NCBI GenBank assembly: GCA_947589425.1
Contig: CANQAV010000004.1
Span: 1 to 64,000 of the forward strand
From: Candidatus Gastranaerophilales bacterium
GTDB lineage: Bacteria > Cyanobacteriota > Vampirovibrionia > Gastranaerophilales > Gastranaerophilaceae
Direction of reading: 5' to 3'
Length of the DNA: 64,000 nucleotides
Shown: positions 1 through 9,801 of the stretch, in pieces
Layout: the number at the start of each line of letters is the position of its first letter
How positions within the stretch are numbered: the first letter of the stretch is position 1
Program-made: the position numbers and the translations under genes
The notes under the pieces: generated by a model
What the model saw: the letters and a program-made list of their open reading frames with translations, nothing else
Database searches by the model: none
Told to the model about the DNA's origin: nothing

Positions 1-62
1 CGGGGATACAGGCTCACAAGGCTCGTACCTCGCCTGTTCGCTTTGTAGAGTTCAGGGTGACA
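1..62. repeat. Dispersed palindromic repeat, long form, truncated by window edge
   Basis: The window opens inside a repeat that recurs almost unchanged at 47908-47995 and 48346-48432, and in shortened form at 15079-15128. Complete copies begin with an ACCCTGAAC-type arm and end with GTTCAGGGTGACAG. Here only the interior and right arm are present. The stretch from 63 to about 150 holds no gene; the segment around 84-105 resembles sequence near 48003-48030. Confidence 0.8.
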
Positions 63-151
63 GGGTAGAGCAACCTCTTTCACTAAGTGCACGTTGAAAT
101 TTGTATGTTATGATTACTATGGGCTTTACGCTCTTAAGGATGTTATCCCAC

Positions 152-184
152 AAAAAAACCGATGATATTATCATCGGTTTTTTT
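152..184 (-). terminator. Terminator hairpin downstream of fba
   Basis: A 9-bp perfect stem (CCGATGATA at 159-167, complement at 169-177) is flanked by an A run and a T run, so it can act in both directions. It lies 20 bp past the fba stop codon and most likely ends that transcript. Confidence 0.85.
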
Positions 185-203
185 GTATATAATCAATCAA
201 CTA

Positions 204-1163
204 TTAATCTTTAGCGTGACCTGCAGTACCTAATACATCTCTCATTTTATGCATTACCATTTCTTTAACCGCAGTTCTTCCGGGTCCCATATATTCTCTC
301 GGGTCAAATTTTTCAGGGTGTTCAATAAAGAATTCTCTGATAGTTGAAGTCATTGCCAATCTTAAATCGGTATCGATATTGATTTTAGCTACACCGTTCT
401 TTGAAGCATAGCTCAGCATTTCTTCGGGAACTCCTTGTGCATCAGGCAAGTTGCCGCCAAATTTATTGCATTTTGCAACAAATTCTTTAGGAACTGAAGA
501 AGAACCGTGAAGTACGAGAGGATAATCATATCCTACAGTGCTGTTAACAGCTTCTTTAATTTGTGCAAGTCTTGTGAAATCAAGTTTTGCTTCCCCTTTG
601 AATTTGTAAGCACCGTGAGATGTACCGATTGCAACGGCTAATGAGTCACAACCTGTTTCTTTAACGAATTTTACGGCATCATTAGGGTCTGTATAAGTTG
701 AATCAGCAGAGCTTACTTTAACATCATCTTCAACACCCGCTAATTTTCCGAGTTCGGCTTCAACTGAAACACCTCTTGCGTGTGCATATTCTACAACTTT
801 TTTTGTTAAAGCTATGTTTTCTTCAAGCGGAAATCTGCTTCCGTCAATCATTACGGAAGAAAAACCGCCGTCTATGCAAGATTTGCAAATATCAAAATCT
901 GCGCCGTGGTCAAGGTGAAGTGCAATAGGAATAGTTGTTGTAGCTAATGCTGCCTCAACCAATTTAATTAAATATGTTTGATTGGCATATTTTCTTGCGC
1001 CTGCCGAAACTTGTAAAATGATTGGTGATTGAGTTTCTTCAGCGGCTTCTGCTATACCTTGTAAGATTTCCATGTTGTTAACATTGTAAGCACCGATAGC
1101 GTATTTGCCTGCGAGTGCTTTTTTGAACATTTCGCCTGTTCCGACTAATTTTCTTTCACTCAT
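204..1163 (-). CDS. fba: Class II fructose-1,6-bisphosphate aldolase
   Basis: Zinc-dependent aldolase that interconverts fructose-1,6-bisphosphate with dihydroxyacetone phosphate and glyceraldehyde-3-phosphate in the cytosol, for glycolysis and gluconeogenesis. The 319-residue length fits the family. The LHLDHG motif (residues 82-87) carries the catalytic Asp85 and zinc ligand His86; further expected metal/phosphate residues lie in AELG (E136), TSHGAYK (H183) and LHGSSS (H219), with NIDTD near the C-terminus. It is a single-gene unit with its own terminator, divergent from rpiB, so 1164-1266 should hold both promoters. Nothing appears missing. Confidence 0.96.
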   Translation of the reverse strand: MSERKLVGTGEMFKKALAGKYAIGAYNVNNMEILQGIAEAAEETQSPIILQVSAGARKYANQTYLIKLVEAALATTTIPIALHLDHGADFDICKSCIDGGFSSVMIDGSRFPLEENIALTKKVVEYAHARGVSVEAELGKLAGVEDDVKVSSADSTYTDPNDAVKFVKETGCDSLAVAIGTSHGAYKFKGEAKLDFTRLAQIKEAVNSTVGYDYPLVLHGSSSVPKEFVAKCNKFGGNLPDAQGVPEEMLSYASKNGVAKINIDTDLRLAMTSTIREFFIEHPEKFDPREYMGPGRTAVKEMVMHKMRDVLGTAGHAKD

Positions 1164-1266
1164 AAGTTTATCCTTATAATTATTACCTCTACGTCTAATA
1201 ATTTATATCAAAAATGTTTTTTCTACAAGATAATTATTGTATAATAATTCAAAAAAGGACTAAAAA

Positions 1267-1704
1267 ATGAATGATATAAAAATTGCAATAGCCTCTGACC
1301 ATGGCGGTTTTACCCTTAAAGGCGAAATATATAATCATTTGAAAGAAAAAAATTATATAGTAAAAGATTTAGGGACATATTCTCTTGAATCTTGTGATTA
1401 CCCGATATATGCAAAAAAATTATGCAAAGCGATATTAGACGGAGAATTCGAAAAAGGGATTTTGGTTTGCGGTACGGGAGTCGGTATGGCAATTTGTGCA
1501 AATCGTTTTAAGGGAATAAGGGCGGCAAATGTATCTGATACATATAGCGCAAAGATGTCCCGTGAGCACAATAATTCAAATGTTTTAACCCTAGGGGAAA
1601 GGGTTTTGGGCAAAGGTCTCGCACTTGAAATTGTTGATGTTTGGCTTAGAAGCGAATTTGCTCAGGACAGACACCTAAAAAGAATTAGTATGATTGATGA
1701 ATAA
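1267..1704 (+). CDS. rpiB: Ribose-5-phosphate isomerase B
   Basis: Interconverts ribulose-5-phosphate and ribose-5-phosphate in the pentose phosphate pathway. The RpiB/LacAB fold signature is clear: IASDHGGF at residues 8-15, the catalytic Cys68 in VCGTGVGM, and the SREHNNSN segment with His101. The 145-residue length is typical. A Shine-Dalgarno-like AAGGAC precedes the ATG, and a TATAAT box lies at 1240-1245 in the divergent gap with fba. Allose-6-phosphate isomerase activity is possible in this family, but no allose genes are nearby. Confidence 0.95.
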   Translation: MNDIKIAIASDHGGFTLKGEIYNHLKEKNYIVKDLGTYSLESCDYPIYAKKLCKAILDGEFEKGILVCGTGVGMAICANRFKGIRAANVSDTYSAKMSREHNNSNVLTLGERVLGKGLALEIVDVWLRSEFAQDRHLKRISMIDE

Positions 1705-1786
1705 AAATTAATCTGTCTTGTATTATATAATTTTTCATTGTAAAATTTTATCGTGGATATAATTAACTCATAATAAGGAAGCTTAC

Positions 1787-4249
1787 ATGTTTGAAAGATT
1801 TACGGAAAAAGCAATAAGAGTCATAATGCTTGCACAGGAAGAATCACGCAGACTGGGACATAATTTTGTAGGCACGGAACAACTGCTTTTGGGTCTTATT
1901 GCGGAAGGTACGGGCATTGCTTCCAAAACACTTAAATCAATGGGAGTTAATATAAAAGAAGCTCGTGAAGAGGTTGAAAAAATAATCGGCAGAGGATGCG
2001 GTTTTGTTGCTGTTGAAATTCCTTTTACGCCGAGAGCAAAAAAAGTTTTGGAATTGTCCTGGGATGAAGCAAGGCAATTGGGACATAACTATATCGGTAC
2101 GGAGCATCTTCTTTTAGGTCTTATTAGAGAAGGCGACGGGGTTGCGGCTAAAGTTCTTGAAAATTTGGGTGTTGACCTTAATAAATGTCGTTCTAACGTT
2201 ATTAAAATGCTCGGCGAAACAAAAACAACTTCATCAGGTTCTCAATTAACAACGCCGGGCGCATCTCAATCAAAAGTTAAAACTCCTTCTTTGGATGAGT
2301 TTGGTACGGATTTAACTCTTGCAGCGCAGGAACAAAGGCTTGACCCCGTAGTAGGCAGAGAAAAAGAAATTGAGCGTGTTATACAAATTTTAGCAAGAAG
2401 AACAAAAAACAATCCTGTTTTGCTTGGCGAGCCGGGGGTTGGTAAAACGGCAATTGCTCAGGGGTTAGCCCAAAGAATAGTTGATTGCGAAGTGCCTGAT
2501 ATATTGGAAAACAAAAAAATAATTCAGCTTGATATGGGGCTTTTGATTGCAGGTACAAAATACAGAGGTGAATTTGAAGAACGTCTTAAAAAGATAATGG
2601 ATGAAATTCGTCAAGCGGGAAATGTAATCCTTGTTATTGACGAAATGCATACACTAATCGGTGCAGGTGCCGCAGAAGGCGCAATTGATGCTGCAAACAT
2701 ATTAAAGCCGGCATTATCAAGAGGCGAAATTCAGGTTATCGGCGCTACAACATTAGATGAATACAGAAAATATATTGAAAAAGATTCCGCTCTTGAAAGA
2801 CGTTTTCAAACGGTAATTGTTGAACAGCCGACAATTGAAGAAACAATTGAAATTATAAAAGGCTTAAAATCTAAATATGAAGAGCATCACAAATTAATAA
2901 TTTCGGATGAAGCTATTGTTGCCGCTACCGAATTATCAAGTAAATTTATCACCGAAAGATTTTTACCCGATAAAGCAATTGATATTATTGACGAAGCGGC
3001 TTCAAAAGTGCGCCTTAATGTTTCAACCCTTCCTCCCGAAGGAAAAGAGCTTGATAAAGAACTTAAAGCAATAATTAAAGAAAAAGAAGAAGCAATCAGA
3101 AATCAAGAGTTTGAAAGAGCTTCGGATTTAAGAGATGACGAAGCAAATCTTAAAGATAAAATCCATGAAATTTCTGAAAAATGGAGAGAAACGCAAGACG
3201 AAAACAAGCCCACGGTAGGGGTTGATGAAGTTGCTCAGGTAGTTTCAACAATTACGGGTATTCCCGTTACAAAAATCACAGAGGCAGAGTCCGAAAAACT
3301 TTTAAAACTTGAAGAAACGCTTCATCAACGTGTTATCGGTCAGTCTGATGCGGTTATATCTCTTGCAAAATCTATAAGACGTGCACGTGTAGGTTTGAAA
3401 TCTCCCAACAGACCAATCGGAAGCTTTATTTTCTCGGGTCCCACCGGCGTTGGTAAAACCGAACTTGCAAAAGCTTTGGCAGAAGCCGTGTTTGGCTCTG
3501 AAGATAATATGGTCAGAATTGATATGTCAGAGTTTATGGAAAAACATGCAACTTCAAAATTAATCGGCTCTCCTCCGGGATATGTCGGTTATGATGACGG
3601 CGGAAATATGTGCGAAATCATAAGAAAGAAACCATATTCGGTTGTATTGTTTGATGAAATCGAAAAAGCGCATCCCGATACATTTAATATAATGCTTCAA
3701 ATACTGGATGATGGTCGTTTAACCGATTCTAAAGGCAGACACATTAATTTTAAAAACACAATCATAATAATGACTTCAAATGTCGGCGCAAGCATGATTG
3801 TTAATACTCAAAAACTCGGATTTTCGGTTTCGGGCGATGATAAAAAAGATAAATATGAAAAGCTGAAAGAAACGGTTAACGAAGAACTTAAAAAAGCGTT
3901 CCGTCCCGAATTTTTAAACAGGGTAGATGACATTATCGTATTCTCGCATTTAAATCAGGAAGAAATCAGACAAATTGTTGATTTAATGATGAAAGACCTG
4001 TTTAAAAGATTATCCGAAAGAGAATTGTCGATTGAGGTTACGGATGCCGCAAAAGATTATCTTGCAAAAGAAGGATATTCGGAAACCTATGGCGCAAGAC
4101 CTTTAAGAAGATTAATTCAGAAAAAGGTTGAAGATGTTCTTGCGGAAGAAATATTAAGCGGTAATTATAAAGCTAACGATAAATTGATTATGGATTACCG
4201 TGACGACAAAATCATCATTGAGAAAAAACCCGAGCAGAGTGAGTCTTAG
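1787..4249 (+). CDS. clpC: ATP-dependent Clp protease ATPase subunit ClpC
   Basis: AAA+ unfoldase that feeds substrates to ClpP for protein quality control. Order: Clp N-domain with two related repeats (about 1-145), first AAA+ module with Walker A GEPGVGKT (about 214-221) and Walker B VIDE (near 285), a UVR-type middle helix (about 425-460) that marks ClpC rather than ClpB, and a second AAA+ module with GPTGVGKT (about 551-558). The length of 820 residues is normal for ClpC. A GGAAG-type ribosome-binding site precedes the ATG. The last few codons (PEQSES and stop) lie inside a dispersed repeat beginning near 4228, so the natural C-terminus has been replaced or extended. clpP is not in this window. 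Confidence 0.96.
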   Translation: MFERFTEKAIRVIMLAQEESRRLGHNFVGTEQLLLGLIAEGTGIASKTLKSMGVNIKEAREEVEKIIGRGCGFVAVEIPFTPRAKKVLELSWDEARQLGHNYIGTEHLLLGLIREGDGVAAKVLENLGVDLNKCRSNVIKMLGETKTTSSGSQLTTPGASQSKVKTPSLDEFGTDLTLAAQEQRLDPVVGREKEIERVIQILARRTKNNPVLLGEPGVGKTAIAQGLAQRIVDCEVPDILENKKIIQLDMGLLIAGTKYRGEFEERLKKIMDEIRQAGNVILVIDEMHTLIGAGAAEGAIDAANILKPALSRGEIQVIGATTLDEYRKYIEKDSALERRFQTVIVEQPTIEETIEIIKGLKSKYEEHHKLIISDEAIVAATELSSKFITERFLPDKAIDIIDEAASKVRLNVSTLPPEGKELDKELKAIIKEKEEAIRNQEFERASDLRDDEANLKDKIHEISEKWRETQDENKPTVGVDEVAQVVSTITGIPVTKITEAESEKLLKLEETLHQRVIGQSDAVISLAKSIRRARVGLKSPNRPIGSFIFSGPTGVGKTELAKALAEAVFGSEDNMVRIDMSEFMEKHATSKLIGSPPGYVGYDDGGNMCEIIRKKPYSVVLFDEIEKAHPDTFNIMLQILDDGRLTDSKGRHINFKNTIIIMTSNVGASMIVNTQKLGFSVSGDDKKDKYEKLKETVNEELKKAFRPEFLNRVDDIIVFSHLNQEEIRQIVDLMMKDLFKRLSERELSIEVTDAAKDYLAKEGYSETYGARPLRRLIQKKVEDVLAEEILSGNYKANDKLIMDYRDDKIIIEKKPEQSES

Positions 4250-4528
4250 TTCGCAGGGCGAACTTGACGAACGAATGCGAGGGCATCGGTGTGTGGAGCA
4301 CACGCACGGCAAGCGTGGAGCTTGACGGGCTTGTGCGTAATCCGTACCATGGCGACGTGGAAATCTCCGATTTCCACAGGAGCAAACCCGAATGAAGCGA
4401 GCTTTAGTGCGAGGGCACTTAGCGAGCAAAATGAGGGCAGGAATTTGAAACGTCGCTGTGGTACGGTTTCGTAATCGCCTTGCTCCACGCAAGCCGTTTA
4501 CTTCACCTCGGCTCACGCTTTCAAGTTC
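4228..4528. repeat. Composite repeat with concentric inverted repeats
   Basis: This GC-richer stretch begins with the module CCGAGCAGAGTGAGTCTTAG followed by TTCGCAGGGCGAACTTGACG, shared with 47337, 47509 and 47705. At least four inverted-repeat pairs are nested around one centre: 4260-4267 with 4521-4528, 4307-4321 with 4482-4496, 4342-4358 with 4450-4466 (imperfect), and 4357-4365 with 4369-4377. The open frames across it on both strands lack codon patterns like the neighbours and are treated as chance. Confidence 0.8.
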
Positions 4529-4542
4529 AGCATGACAAAATC

Positions 4543-4749
4543 CTACAAATTTTCTATATTCATGAAAAAAATATCATTATACAATTTATATTTTTTAAGC
4601 AACAAGAATAAGTCCTTTAAATTAAAAATTTTTAATTTTTCATTGCTTTCAAGCTGCCTTAGTATATAAATAATTTTTTTAATGTTAACCCTGTATTTTT
4701 TGTTTTTACATTTTATCGTAATGAACTCAGATTTCTTTTTCTCTTTCAT
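4543..4749 (-). CDS. Small Lys-rich hypothetical protein
   Basis: A 68-residue basic protein if the internal ATG at 4749 is used; a GAAGG ribosome-binding sequence lies 4 nt upstream of it. The frame stays open to an upstream ATG at 4779, but that sits directly after the bamA terminator without a binding site. The sequence FITIKCKNKKYRVNIKKI followed by an amphipathic helical half faintly recalls a LytTR-type DNA-binding fold, but this is not enough to assign it. It would depend on read-through from bamA or a very short promoter. It may not be a real gene. Confidence 0.4.
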   Translation of the reverse strand: MKEKKKSEFITIKCKNKKYRVNIKKIIYILRQLESNEKLKIFNLKDLFLLLKKYKLYNDIFFMNIENL

Positions 4750-4784
4750 ACAACCTTCTTTCTTGTATCTTTTTGCCATGCATT

Positions 4785-4808
4785 AAAAAAGGCGGTTAAA
4801 AACCGCCT
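4785..4808 (-). terminator. Terminator hairpin downstream of bamA
   Basis: AGGCGGTT/AACCGCCT stem (4790-4797 and 4801-4808) followed, on the minus strand, by a run of six T. It lies about 185 bp past the bamA stop codon; the sequence between is AT-rich with no gene visible. Confidence 0.8.
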
Positions 4809-4992
4809 GAGTTATTAAATTTTAATGCATGTGTATTTATCTTGTATCGTATTAAGTTCAAGTTTGGGGTGCAAAATTTTATTCCTTTTTCTAACTGGTA
4901 TATTAAAGCAATAATTATATTTTTAAATGTTATTTGAAATCAAATTTTATTTCAAGCAAAGATTAAAATTTTTTTTACATTTATTAACATTA

Positions 4993-7149
4993 TTAATACA
5001 TTTCGCCCATACCAAATGTAAAGAAGCCTGATTTCCTATCAACACTGTATGTGTTTGTTAAAGGAATACCATAGTCGAGGTTGATTGGTCCGAGCCCCGG
5101 AATAAATACTCTTAAGCCGACACCTGCGGCAATTGCATAACCAGGTCTGTCATATACTCTTGAGCCTATCGACCTGTTAAATAATGTACCTGCATCAACA
5201 AATGCTGCAAGTCTTAAGTTGTTAAGAAACGTATTTGAAGTTAGCCTGTCAATAAAGGGTATCGGCACACGATATTCGGCACTTCCCATCATATATCCGT
5301 CGCCGACACCAACTTCGGATATATTGAAACCTCTAATGGTATATGGTCCGCCGAGTGCAAAGTTTGCAAATTCGGGTATATTGCCGTGGATTTTTCCGCC
5401 AGCTCTTGCGGTCACAACGACAGACGATTTTTTGCCGACAGGTACAAATTTTCTTATCATACCGTGTAATTTACCAAATGTACTTCCTGAAATACCGAGA
5501 TTTTCTTCAAAAGTTACACGTGCCAAAAGCCCTCTTCTTGCATTAACTGCGCTATCCCTTGTATCAAAAGTCAGAGCGGGGGTTATCTTAATAAAGAAAC
5601 CGCCGTCAAGTTCTTTGTCACGCTGTTTCCAGTTAATACCGCTTACGGCATATTTTCTTCTTATGGCATCAACGTCGCCTTCGGATAAATCAACATTTTC
5701 AACTCCAAAACCGATTGAGCCGGATAAGTTTTTATATGTTATAAATTTCCTTGCTATTGTTGCTTCTGCACCAAATCTTTTTTCAATTGCAAGAGGTACC
5801 TGATAGCTTCCGTAATATCTTCCAAAGCCTCTTATTGCAAGAGATTGATTTTCACGTTTAAACATCGGCTCCAAGAAGCTTAATTCACCTTGAAAATTGG
5901 CTTTATTAACAACCGAACTGTCATTCATCAAAATACCCGTACCTGCAAGAAGGTTAAGATTTAATTTTTGACCCAATCCTCTAAAGTTATTTTCTCCAAA
6001 GCCGACAGAGCCGAAAAATCCTGAAGCCGAATCAATACCAACCCCGAGAGAAATTTTACCCGTTCTTTGTTCTTCAAGCGAAATATAAACATCATAAAGC
6101 CCTGTGCGCTCATCTTGTTTCAGTTCACGCTGAACATCTTTAAAAGCTTGAGTTCCCATTAATCTTAAAATATCAGAGCGCATTGTATTTTCGTTATATA
6201 CGCTTCCGGGCTGTAAAAATATATTTCTTTTAACAATAAAATCTTTTGTTTTGTTATTGCCTTCAACAATAATATCCCCGATAACCCCTTCATCAATAAG
6301 AAGATTAATATATCCGTCGGGGTCATCTACAACTTTGGAAACACGAGCAAGAATGTAACCTCTTGAGGAATAAAGCTCCTGAATTTCGTTAATTGCATTG
6401 TTTATACTTAATATGTTCTGCGGAAGTCCTTTATATCTGTCTAAAATATTCATGATTTCATTGTTTGAAATACTTTTATTTCCGACTATTCCAAAACCCT
6501 CAACCGGAGGATTTTCCTCAAGAACAATACGCAGTTTAACATTATTATCGTCAATTTTAATGGGCAGAGCTCTTAAATTTTGAGTAAAATATCCTGTCGC
6601 ATAAAGGCTTCTTAAATCATCCGAAACATCTTGACGATTATATTGAGTGCCCTCTTTTGACCTTATTTGTTCTTTGATATAGTTTACATCCAAAAGATTG
6701 TTTCCGTATATTTCAACTTCACGAATATAAACAATATCTTTATCATCATTTATATAGGTGTGTTCGTTATTGAAATTATCGGTATTCTCTTCGGTTGTTT
6801 CTTCGGGAAGGATTTCCTGTGTCTCGGTTTTTTTCTTTTTGTTAAACAGTTTAAATTTCTTTTTTTCTTTTTTTTGTTTTTTTAACACAACGGGCTTTTC
6901 GGTTTGAGAATTTGTAAATGTTTCATCATCAACATCTTCAAAAGATGAAAATGTTGATGTATCCAAAGGAGTTTCCTGAAGTTCAAGTTTTTTTTGTTTT
7001 TGTTCTTTTGGTTTTTTCTTAAAAAAAGTTTTAATATTTTTAATTTTTTTGAACTCGGCGATATCTACCCCTTCTGCGCAATAAGCATGCCCTGAAAGTA
7101 TAGATACAAATAAAAGAACTATTAATATTTTTTTGTATATTTTTTTCAT
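4993..7149 (-). CDS. bamA: Outer membrane assembly protein, Omp85/BamA family
   Basis: Inserts beta-barrel proteins into the outer membrane. A signal peptide (about 1-24, ending AYCAEG) is followed by an unusual Lys/Glu-rich low-complexity segment (about 35-135). About three POTRA repeats follow (about 140-365); cyanobacterial Omp85 also has three, against five in proteobacterial BamA. The C-terminal surface-antigen barrel (about 375-718) contains the loop motif IRGF. The length of 718 residues fits. The last residue is Tyr. No Bam lipoproteins or lptD are nearby. TamA-like function cannot be excluded, but BamA is more likely. It demonstrates a diderm envelope. Confidence 0.9.
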   Translation of the reverse strand: MKKIYKKILIVLLFVSILSGHAYCAEGVDIAEFKKIKNIKTFFKKKPKEQKQKKLELQETPLDTSTFSSFEDVDDETFTNSQTEKPVVLKKQKKEKKKFKLFNKKKKTETQEILPEETTEENTDNFNNEHTYINDDKDIVYIREVEIYGNNLLDVNYIKEQIRSKEGTQYNRQDVSDDLRSLYATGYFTQNLRALPIKIDDNNVKLRIVLEENPPVEGFGIVGNKSISNNEIMNILDRYKGLPQNILSINNAINEIQELYSSRGYILARVSKVVDDPDGYINLLIDEGVIGDIIVEGNNKTKDFIVKRNIFLQPGSVYNENTMRSDILRLMGTQAFKDVQRELKQDERTGLYDVYISLEEQRTGKISLGVGIDSASGFFGSVGFGENNFRGLGQKLNLNLLAGTGILMNDSSVVNKANFQGELSFLEPMFKRENQSLAIRGFGRYYGSYQVPLAIEKRFGAEATIARKFITYKNLSGSIGFGVENVDLSEGDVDAIRRKYAVSGINWKQRDKELDGGFFIKITPALTFDTRDSAVNARRGLLARVTFEENLGISGSTFGKLHGMIRKFVPVGKKSSVVVTARAGGKIHGNIPEFANFALGGPYTIRGFNISEVGVGDGYMMGSAEYRVPIPFIDRLTSNTFLNNLRLAAFVDAGTLFNRSIGSRVYDRPGYAIAAGVGLRVFIPGLGPINLDYGIPLTNTYSVDRKSGFFTFGMGEMY

Positions 7150-7331
7150 TAATTGTTTTTAAGCAAAATAATTATCTAAATATTATTATATATCTAAATG
7201 CAATTAAAGCCAAAAAATTAACAAAATAAGACATTTATCTTATAAATTAATTATGAAATGTTACAAAATATGTTAACAAAGTGTCATAATAATATTATTT
7301 ATACTAATATTTAATTAAGATGGTGGGGGTT

Positions 7332-7994
7332 ATGAAAAAATTACAAATTAAACAAGAACACAAACTATTAATTGAGTCCGTAATTAAGGAAAGCTCTAAA
7401 TACAAAGGAAATGAACAGCTTTTGGACTTATTCTGTGAGGCGGTATATAAAAAATCTTATCTTTTGATTGGTGCAATTAAAGATATGCCGCGTTTAAGGC
7501 GTCATCTTGCCATGATTTGCGACGGATGTATTGATAGTGTTATCAGAGAAAAGAATAAATTTGAAGCCCTTGCGCCTTCAAAATCAAAAAATAAACCTGT
7601 TTCAAACAAGGAAATAGTAAGTTTAAAAGACAGAACTTCGGCAAGAAGCGACAATCTTGAGCATGAATTTTTCATGCAAAAAACAAAAAGAGAAATTGTA
7701 AATTTAAAAGCCGAAATACAAAAAAGTGAAAAAAATGATGATTCGGACACCCTTTCAGATCCTCTTGAGTCATGTCCCAAAAAGAATGTTTCACAAAAAA
7801 CTCTTGAAAAACTTGTGCAAATTGTAAAAAGCGTTGATGATAAATTTCCTAAAAAAAGATATTTTGAAATATTTTCATACAGATATATAAAAAGATACAA
7901 TCAATCTCAAATTGCTCGTGAAATGAAGCTTTCACAAGTTGAATTGTCAAAAAGATTTGTTGAGATGATTAAACTTACACGTGAAGCGGTTTAA
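7332..7994 (+). CDS. Divergent sigma-70-like/HTH protein
   Basis: About 220 residues. The N-terminal helical block (LLDLFCEAVYKKSYLLIGAI, about 26-45) is reminiscent of a region 2-like fold, and the C-terminus (RYFEIFSYRYIKRYNQ through the SQIAREMKLSQVELSKRF stretch) looks like a sigma region 4 helix-turn-helix. The middle (about 85-150) is Lys/Ser-rich and poorly conserved-looking. The first ATG in frame is at 7320 with no binding site; the ATG at 7332 follows a G-rich GGTGGGGG, so it is preferred with moderate certainty. It stands alone between bamA (divergent) and a glycosyltransferase. It might be an alternative sigma factor or merely a DNA-binding protein. Confidence 0.55.
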   Translation: MKKLQIKQEHKLLIESVIKESSKYKGNEQLLDLFCEAVYKKSYLLIGAIKDMPRLRRHLAMICDGCIDSVIREKNKFEALAPSKSKNKPVSNKEIVSLKDRTSARSDNLEHEFFMQKTKREIVNLKAEIQKSEKNDDSDTLSDPLESCPKKNVSQKTLEKLVQIVKSVDDKFPKKRYFEIFSYRYIKRYNQSQIAREMKLSQVELSKRFVEMIKLTREAV

Positions 7995-8071
7995 TATAGT
8001 TATATTCCATTATTTGGATGTAGTAATGATTTGCTGTTTTTGCCATACTTAAAATAAAAAACGAGGTAAAA

Positions 8072-9739
8072 ATGGAAAACTTTTTTTATCAAAGATTAAA
8101 AAGAGCTTCTTTTGCTGCATTATTAGAGGAAAATAAAATTGAAGAAGCGCTTTTGGAATATGAAAAATACAGGAAAAATATCAAAAATCTGCTAAAGTCT
8201 TTTAAGTATTTAAATAAGCGAAAAATAATCAAACAGGAGCTTGAAGCTTCTTCTAAATTTTTGTGTAATAAATTATTACCGATTGCAAACAAGCTATTTG
8301 GCGAAAAGTCGTATAACCTTGCACTTAAATGTTACGATATCATTTTTAAAACAGACCCTTTTAATCAAGAAAATTTGAGAAAATATATTAACACTCTTGA
8401 AAAAGTCGAACAAAATGACCTGTGTCTTGAATTGGCTTCCAAATTAATTAATATTGAAGAAAGTGCGGAAAATTATAAGATTTTATCATCTGCGTATGCA
8501 TCCAACAAGAAATATCATAAAGCAATTGAATTATATGAAAAATATGTGGAATATGACGGAAGATTAATGGATGGTGTTGATTATAATTTAATCGGATGCC
8601 ACTATTACAATTGTTATACAAAATCCAGTTCAAATATTGAAGATATGAAAAAATCACTGGAATATTTTCAAGAGGCGCTTAAATTTGAGCCTGACAGCAA
8701 AATCTATATAAAAAATACCATGCTCTCCGCTTCAAAATTAAAAGATTACGACACTGAGCGGGCATTGTGGCGAAAATGTTTTAAATTAGGGTATTGTGAT
8801 GAAGATGATAAATTTGCATACAGTGCTTTTTGTTTAAGAAACGGTGATATTAAAACCTGGGGAAAATATTATAATGCAAGATTTACAAAACAAAAACCCG
8901 CAGTATATCCTAAAATTTCAAAACCTGTGTGGAATGGTGAAGATATTTCGGATAAGATTCTTTTAATTCATTCCGAACAGGGCTTTGGGGATAATTTTTT
9001 AATGTGGGGTTATGCCCCAAGGGTTGTAAAACTTGCAAAAAAAGTAATCTGGGTTGCACGTGAAAATACCGATACTTTATTAAACCAAAATAATTTCGGA
9101 ATTGAAGTTATACCTAATAATAAAGCCGACCTTGATAAAATAGAGTTCGACGTGTCTTTACCTTGTATGTCTTTACCTATCGTTTTAAATCTTGATAAAA
9201 GTAATATTTCCGTTGGCGGAGGATATATTAAAGCACCGCTGAATCGGGTTGAAAAATATAAACAAGAATATTTTAATACGGACAAATTTAAAGTCGGCTT
9301 TGGTTTTATGGGTATTTCAAGCAATTCAAAAAGAGATATTCCTTTTGATAAGCTTTTGATGCTGGATAAGCTTAAAGATGTTGAATTGTATTGTTTTACA
9401 AAAGGCATAGCCGATAAAAAGTTTGATGCTTTCAAAAACAATAAAGTGAATAATATTGCTAAATATTTTAAAGATTTTGCAGACACTGCGGCCGCAATTG
9501 AAAATGTTGATATTGTTGTATCAAGCGATAATTGCATCTTAAATCTTGCAGGTGCAATGGGTAAAAAAACAATAGGCGTCTATAATTATGACTATGAATT
9601 CAGGTGGTTTGATCTGACAGGTGAAGATTGCGGATGGTATACATCTGTTAAACCCATTGTAAATAACAAAGATAATGATTGGGGTTTAACCATGAAGCTT
9701 GCAATTGATGAAGTAAATAAGTATAGGCAAATGAAATAA
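8072..9739 (+). CDS. TPR protein with GT9-like glycosyltransferase domain
   Basis: A 555-residue cytosolic protein. Residues about 60-280 form tetratricopeptide-type helical repeats (for example NYKILSSAYASNKKYHKAIE). The C-terminal half resembles the GT-B domain fused to TPRs in many bacterial glycosyltransferases: ILLIHSEQGFGDNFLMWGY, a central VGFGFMGISSNSKRDIPF, then DIVVSSDNCILNLAGAMGKK followed by FRWFDLTGEDCGWY. These features match the family-9 heptosyltransferase-like group seen in TPR sugar transferases. The acceptor (protein, glycan or lipid) cannot be told. A GAGG ribosome-binding site precedes the ATG, and a terminator follows at once, so it is monocistronic. Confidence 0.75.
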   Translation: MENFFYQRLKRASFAALLEENKIEEALLEYEKYRKNIKNLLKSFKYLNKRKIIKQELEASSKFLCNKLLPIANKLFGEKSYNLALKCYDIIFKTDPFNQENLRKYINTLEKVEQNDLCLELASKLINIEESAENYKILSSAYASNKKYHKAIELYEKYVEYDGRLMDGVDYNLIGCHYYNCYTKSSSNIEDMKKSLEYFQEALKFEPDSKIYIKNTMLSASKLKDYDTERALWRKCFKLGYCDEDDKFAYSAFCLRNGDIKTWGKYYNARFTKQKPAVYPKISKPVWNGEDISDKILLIHSEQGFGDNFLMWGYAPRVVKLAKKVIWVARENTDTLLNQNNFGIEVIPNNKADLDKIEFDVSLPCMSLPIVLNLDKSNISVGGGYIKAPLNRVEKYKQEYFNTDKFKVGFGFMGISSNSKRDIPFDKLLMLDKLKDVELYCFTKGIADKKFDAFKNNKVNNIAKYFKDFADTAAAIENVDIVVSSDNCILNLAGAMGKKTIGVYNYDYEFRWFDLTGEDCGWYTSVKPIVNNKDNDWGLTMKLAIDEVNKYRQMK

Positions 9740-9750
9740 TATGAGCATAT

Positions 9751-9785
9751 AAAAAACAACCTCCTTTATCGGGAGGTTGTTTTTT
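9751..9785. terminator. Bidirectional terminator between convergent genes
   Basis: A 14-bp stem, AAAAAACAACCTCC at 9751-9764 pairing with 9772-9785, serves the glycosyltransferase gene on the plus strand and the large repeat protein on the minus strand. Confidence 0.9.
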
Positions 9786-9801
9786 GATTAATAAACTCTG
9801 A

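Noticed and set aside
4246-4516. Open frames on both strands in the clpC-proximal repeat, ending [11 protein letters not shown]
   Set aside because: They follow from the repeat; no start site, no coding-like conservation visible, and the same peptide recurs at 47355 and 47527 only because the DNA repeats.
4543-4779. LytTR regulator
   Set aside because: The faint similarity is limited to a short beta-strand pattern in a very small, Lys-rich frame.
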